A stretch of 64,000 nt of DNA from an uncultured Opitutales bacterium (GTDB lineage Bacteria; Verrucomicrobiota; Verrucomicrobiia; Opitutales; Intestinicryptomonadaceae). Below the pieces are notes generated by a model, which saw only the letters and a program-made list of their open reading frames with translations, was not told the DNA's origin and did not search any database. Shown here in pieces: positions 61,934 to 64,000 of the stretch (position 1 is its first letter; every line of letters begins with the position of its first letter). The position numbers and the translations under genes are program-made. Where the stretch lies: positions 1-64,000 of the forward strand of contig URJY01000002.1 of assembly GCA_900548275.1 (NCBI GenBank), in the 5' to 3' direction.

Positions 61934-62854
61934 CTATGCGGCGAACTTCGCCGCGCGGTTGTTGTAGTAGTTTACAAGATCTGTATCGAGGAACTTTTTA
62001 AGCTCCGTTTTGCGCCCCGTTTCGACGGTGTTGCGCCTGCTGAATTCCACGAATCTGGCGCAGAAAAGAATCCAGTTTCTGACCTTTTCGAATTCCACGC
62101 TTCCGCTGTGCTGGCGGAACTCCACCGTTTTGTGGCGCCAGTAGCTTTGGCTGTTCAGCTTGAAATACCTGCTGCCTCCCGTCACGGCGTCTTCGAGCAT
62201 GCGCAAATTCGCGGCGGATTCGATTTTTGCGTTCCAGTCGCAGACCCTCATCGAGCGGCAGTATTGGTTGTGCCTGCGGCTCGGCGGCATGAACGAGTCT
62301 ATCGTCCGCTCCAAAGCCGCGTAGTTTTTGTAGAGGTTCTTCCAGACGCGTATGTCGGTTTTGAAGTCGTCCGTTCCCAAGTGGACGTGCAGCCCGCAGC
62401 ACTTTCTTATCCGCGCCCCAGCGTTTACGAGCGCGTTGCAGACCTTTTCGAGTTCGTCTAGACCGCTACGGGCTTTTAGCACGGGGCTTACCACCTCGAA
62501 GCCGCCGTCAACCGAAGCGTCGGAGACGATTTTCCAATGCGTTCTCGTGTCGTGGTTGTAGCTCTCGATTTCGCATTCGACTCCGGCGTTCCTTATCGCG
62601 GTGCGGATTTTGTTTTCGCTTTCGTGGATTATTTCCATCTCCACCCCGAACGTCCTGTCGAACGAAAACGTCTCCGAGCGGAATTTTCTCGGGCGGGCGA
62701 CTCCGTAGACCGAGGCGTAAACGTTTTGCACGAAACCGTATCCGACGCCCATCGCTTCGGCGACCCGTTTGCGGGTCATTCCGAGTTGCAGAAGCATTTT
62801 GATTTTTGCCGTTTTCGTGCCGGTTTGTTCGAGAATATTCTGTATGTTTTCCAT
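61934..62854 (-). CDS. Amidoligase-family enzyme with N-terminal HTH
   Basis: This is a 306-aa protein of the COOH-NH2 (amido) ligase fold, related to glutamine synthetase (Amidoligase_2 type). The core shows FGVEMEI (70-75), the metal- and nucleotide-site strand SDASVDGGFEVVSPVL (111-126), CGLHVHLG (153-160) and the late EFRQHSGSV. Residues 1-50 (TRKRVAEAMGVGYGFVQNVY) form an HTH-like segment that may bind DNA or partners. Members are thought to form amide bonds between acidic side chains or glutamate and amines, modifying peptides or proteins. With two GGCT-like genes and an 80-aa gene on the same transcript, this makes a phage cassette. Confidence 0.87.
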   Translation of the reverse strand: MENIQNILEQTGTKTAKIKMLLQLGMTRKRVAEAMGVGYGFVQNVYASVYGVARPRKFRSETFSFDRTFGVEMEIIHESENKIRTAIRNAGVECEIESYNHDTRTHWKIVSDASVDGGFEVVSPVLKARSGLDELEKVCNALVNAGARIRKCCGLHVHLGTDDFKTDIRVWKNLYKNYAALERTIDSFMPPSRRHNQYCRSMRVCDWNAKIESAANLRMLEDAVTGGSRYFKLNSQSYWRHKTVEFRQHSGSVEFEKVRNWILFCARFVEFSRRNTVETGRKTELKKFLDTDLVNYYNNRAAKFAA

Positions 62855-63041
62855 GGCGTGTTCCCTTGTTTTTGACGCCCGTATACACGCTCTATATTTC
62901 GATTATAGCAAGTTATATATCAACTAGTTGCGAAAATATATTTTTTCGGGATTCCGACTATTATGCTTGACTAAATTCCGTAAATACGGATGCGCCGGAA
63001 CGACGTGCACGCGGGCGGAAATTGACAAGTTGTCAAAATGC

Positions 63042-64000
63042 ATGGAAGACAAAAAGGCAAAGGCTCTGGCAAACGGCGTCGAGGTGTGGTGTTCCTTCGA
63101 CGAACTCGTTCCGACGGAAAGGCTCCTAGAAAACCCGAAGAATCCGAACAGACACCCCGAAGCGCAGGTAGAACTGCTCGCAAAAAACATAAAATATTTC
63201 GGGTGGAGACACCCCGTTACGGTGTCGAAACGCAGCGGATTCATCGTGGCGGGACACGGCAGACTCGCCGCCGCGAAAAAGCTCGGCGTGAAAATCGTTC
63301 CCGTGGACTATCAGGATTTCAATTCCGACGCGGAGGAGACGGCAGTTCTTGTAGCCGACAACAGGCTTGCGGAACTATCCGAAACGTCGGAGGAGGATTT
63401 GAAAAAAATCCTCTCCGAACTTGACGGAATAGTCGATTTGGACCTTACGGGATTTTCCGAGACGGAAGCCGAACAACTTCTGCGCGACATCGGTTCCGAA
63501 GAAGTATTGGAGGAGGACGTTCCGGACGTTCCCGAAAATCCGCTGACGAACTTCGGCGATGTATTCGAATTCGGCGGGCATAGGCTTATGTGCGGAGATT
63601 CCACCGACCCCGAACAGGTGAAAAAACTAATGGACGGAGTTACCGCCGATATGGTTTTTACGGATCCGCCGTACAACGTGGACTATGATGGAAACGGACG
63701 CAAAATAGAAAACGACAACCTCGGAAACGCATTTCCCGAGTTCCTCGAAAAGGTCATAAAAAACGTCTTCGAATTTTCCGACGGCGCTATTTACATCTGC
63801 ATGTCCAGTTCCGAAATCGGCACGTTGCAGTCGGCGTTCCGCAGGCTCGGCGGGCACTGGTCAACGTTCGTTATCTGGGCGAAGGACACCTTCACACTGG
63901 GACGCTCCGACTACCACAGACAATACGAGCCGATTCTATACGGTTGGCGGGAGGGAGGTCCGCACCACTTTTGTGGGGACCGTTCGCAGGGAGACGTCTG
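63042..64000 (+). CDS. ParB-like nuclease / DNA methyltransferase fusion (C-terminal part cut by window)
   Basis: The product is open to the window end (319 residues visible). The N-terminal 110 residues are a ParB/Spo0J-like nuclease domain (CSFDELVPTERL ... GWRHPVTVSKRSGFIVAGHGRLAAAKKLG ... VADNRLAELS). The downstream part has HRLMCGDSTDPE and the catalytic TDPPYNVDYDG, with D-P-P-Y at residues 208-211, of beta-type N6-adenine/N4-cytosine methyltransferases. This fused type is common in phages and probably protects packaged DNA. A TTG at 62967 would add 25 in-frame residues with coding-like third positions, so the start is uncertain. Divergent from the amidoligase operon. Confidence 0.88.
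   Translation, partial: MEDKKAKALANGVEVWCSFDELVPTERLLENPKNPNRHPEAQVELLAKNIKYFGWRHPVTVSKRSGFIVAGHGRLAAAKKLGVKIVPVDYQDFNSDAEETAVLVADNRLAELSETSEEDLKKILSELDGIVDLDLTGFSETEAEQLLRDIGSEEVLEEDVPDVPENPLTNFGDVFEFGGHRLMCGDSTDPEQVKKLMDGVTADMVFTDPPYNVDYDGNGRKIENDNLGNAFPEFLEKVIKNVFEFSDGAIYICMSSSEIGTLQSAFRRLGGHWSTFVIWAKDTFTLGRSDYHRQYEPILYGWREGGPHHFCGDRSQGDV

Larger units (their letters stand above)
44195..64000. mobile_element. Prophage (left part; right end outside window)
   Basis: From just beyond tRNA-Asn to the end of the window nearly every gene is phage-like. They are a serine recombinase module on the minus strand, a sigma-like gene, recombination and replication genes, terminase small and large subunits, DNA methyltransferases, and morons. 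No head or tail genes are reached, so at least the structural half lies beyond the window. The left edge is approximate, since no attL repeat could be matched without attR. Two stretches of much lower G+C (54.8-55.6 kb and 59.8-60.2 kb) mark added cargo. Confidence 0.9.

Noticed and set aside
61652..62461. 269-codon plus-strand frame opposite the amidoligase operon
   Set aside because: The minus-strand genes have recognisable families and overlap as an operon, so the plus-strand frame is an antisense shadow.

Overview
The window is a stretch of bacterial chromosome of moderate to high G+C followed by the left and central part of a prophage. Gene content and style suggest a Verrucomicrobiota (Opitutales-like, probably gut or other anaerobic) bacterium. 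The clues are a hopanoid-type squalene pathway (hpnC plus an hpnD-hpnE fusion), many secreted proteins including glycoside hydrolases, a glutaminyl-tRNA synthetase, and start codons set in an AATATG context rather than behind Shine-Dalgarno sites. This placement is an inference from gene content; no rRNA gene is present to confirm it.

Layout 1-44 kb (host chromosome). tRNA-Arg and glycogen phosphorylase lie between inverted copies of a composite palindromic repeat that recurs near 9.9 kb and 13 kb. Next come a secreted GH-like protein, mazG, a YgjP-type metalloprotease, and a secreted GH30 / beta-helix pair preceded by a perfect 24-bp palindrome. After glnS and ilvE-like genes there is a tight run of thioesterase, Sel1 protein, small membrane protein, rsmA, alpha/beta hydrolase, DJ-1 and O-antigen-ligase-like genes. 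A Panacea-type toxin-antitoxin module sits beside tRNA-Leu. Then follow metX-metW-clpP, a PepSY-like protein, a lipoprotein, an MFS nucleoside transporter, rpoZ-smpB-trmL, sppA-cinA (minus), comM-purine permease, hrpB-hypothetical-holin-like-rarA (minus), thiD-radC-tsaD, and the squalene cluster hpnC-hpnDE-phosphorylase. tRNA-Asn ends the host part.

Layout 44.2-64 kb (prophage, right end beyond the window). A leftward module (large serine recombinase, DUF2924 protein and two small proteins) faces a rightward early operon. That operon begins with a sigma-factor-like gene and continues with a RecA-like Sak4 ATPase, a DnaQ-like exonuclease, an ssDNA-binding-like protein, a superfamily 2 helicase and a primase/RepA-type helicase fusion. 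Its end and the following non-coding stretch carry 15 ACTGCAA heptamers and a long hairpin, which is a strong candidate replication origin. Packaging follows (small terminase, C5 cytosine methyltransferase, GpA-type large terminase), and a ParB-methyltransferase fusion runs off the end of the window. Two A+T-rich genes (a HEPN-like protein and a WHH/HNH-like protein) look like morons. A leftward operon at 60.3-62.9 kb encodes an HTH-amidoligase, two gamma-glutamylcyclotransferase-like proteins and two unknown proteins. It resembles a poorly understood phage peptide-modification cassette and is the most interesting system in the window.
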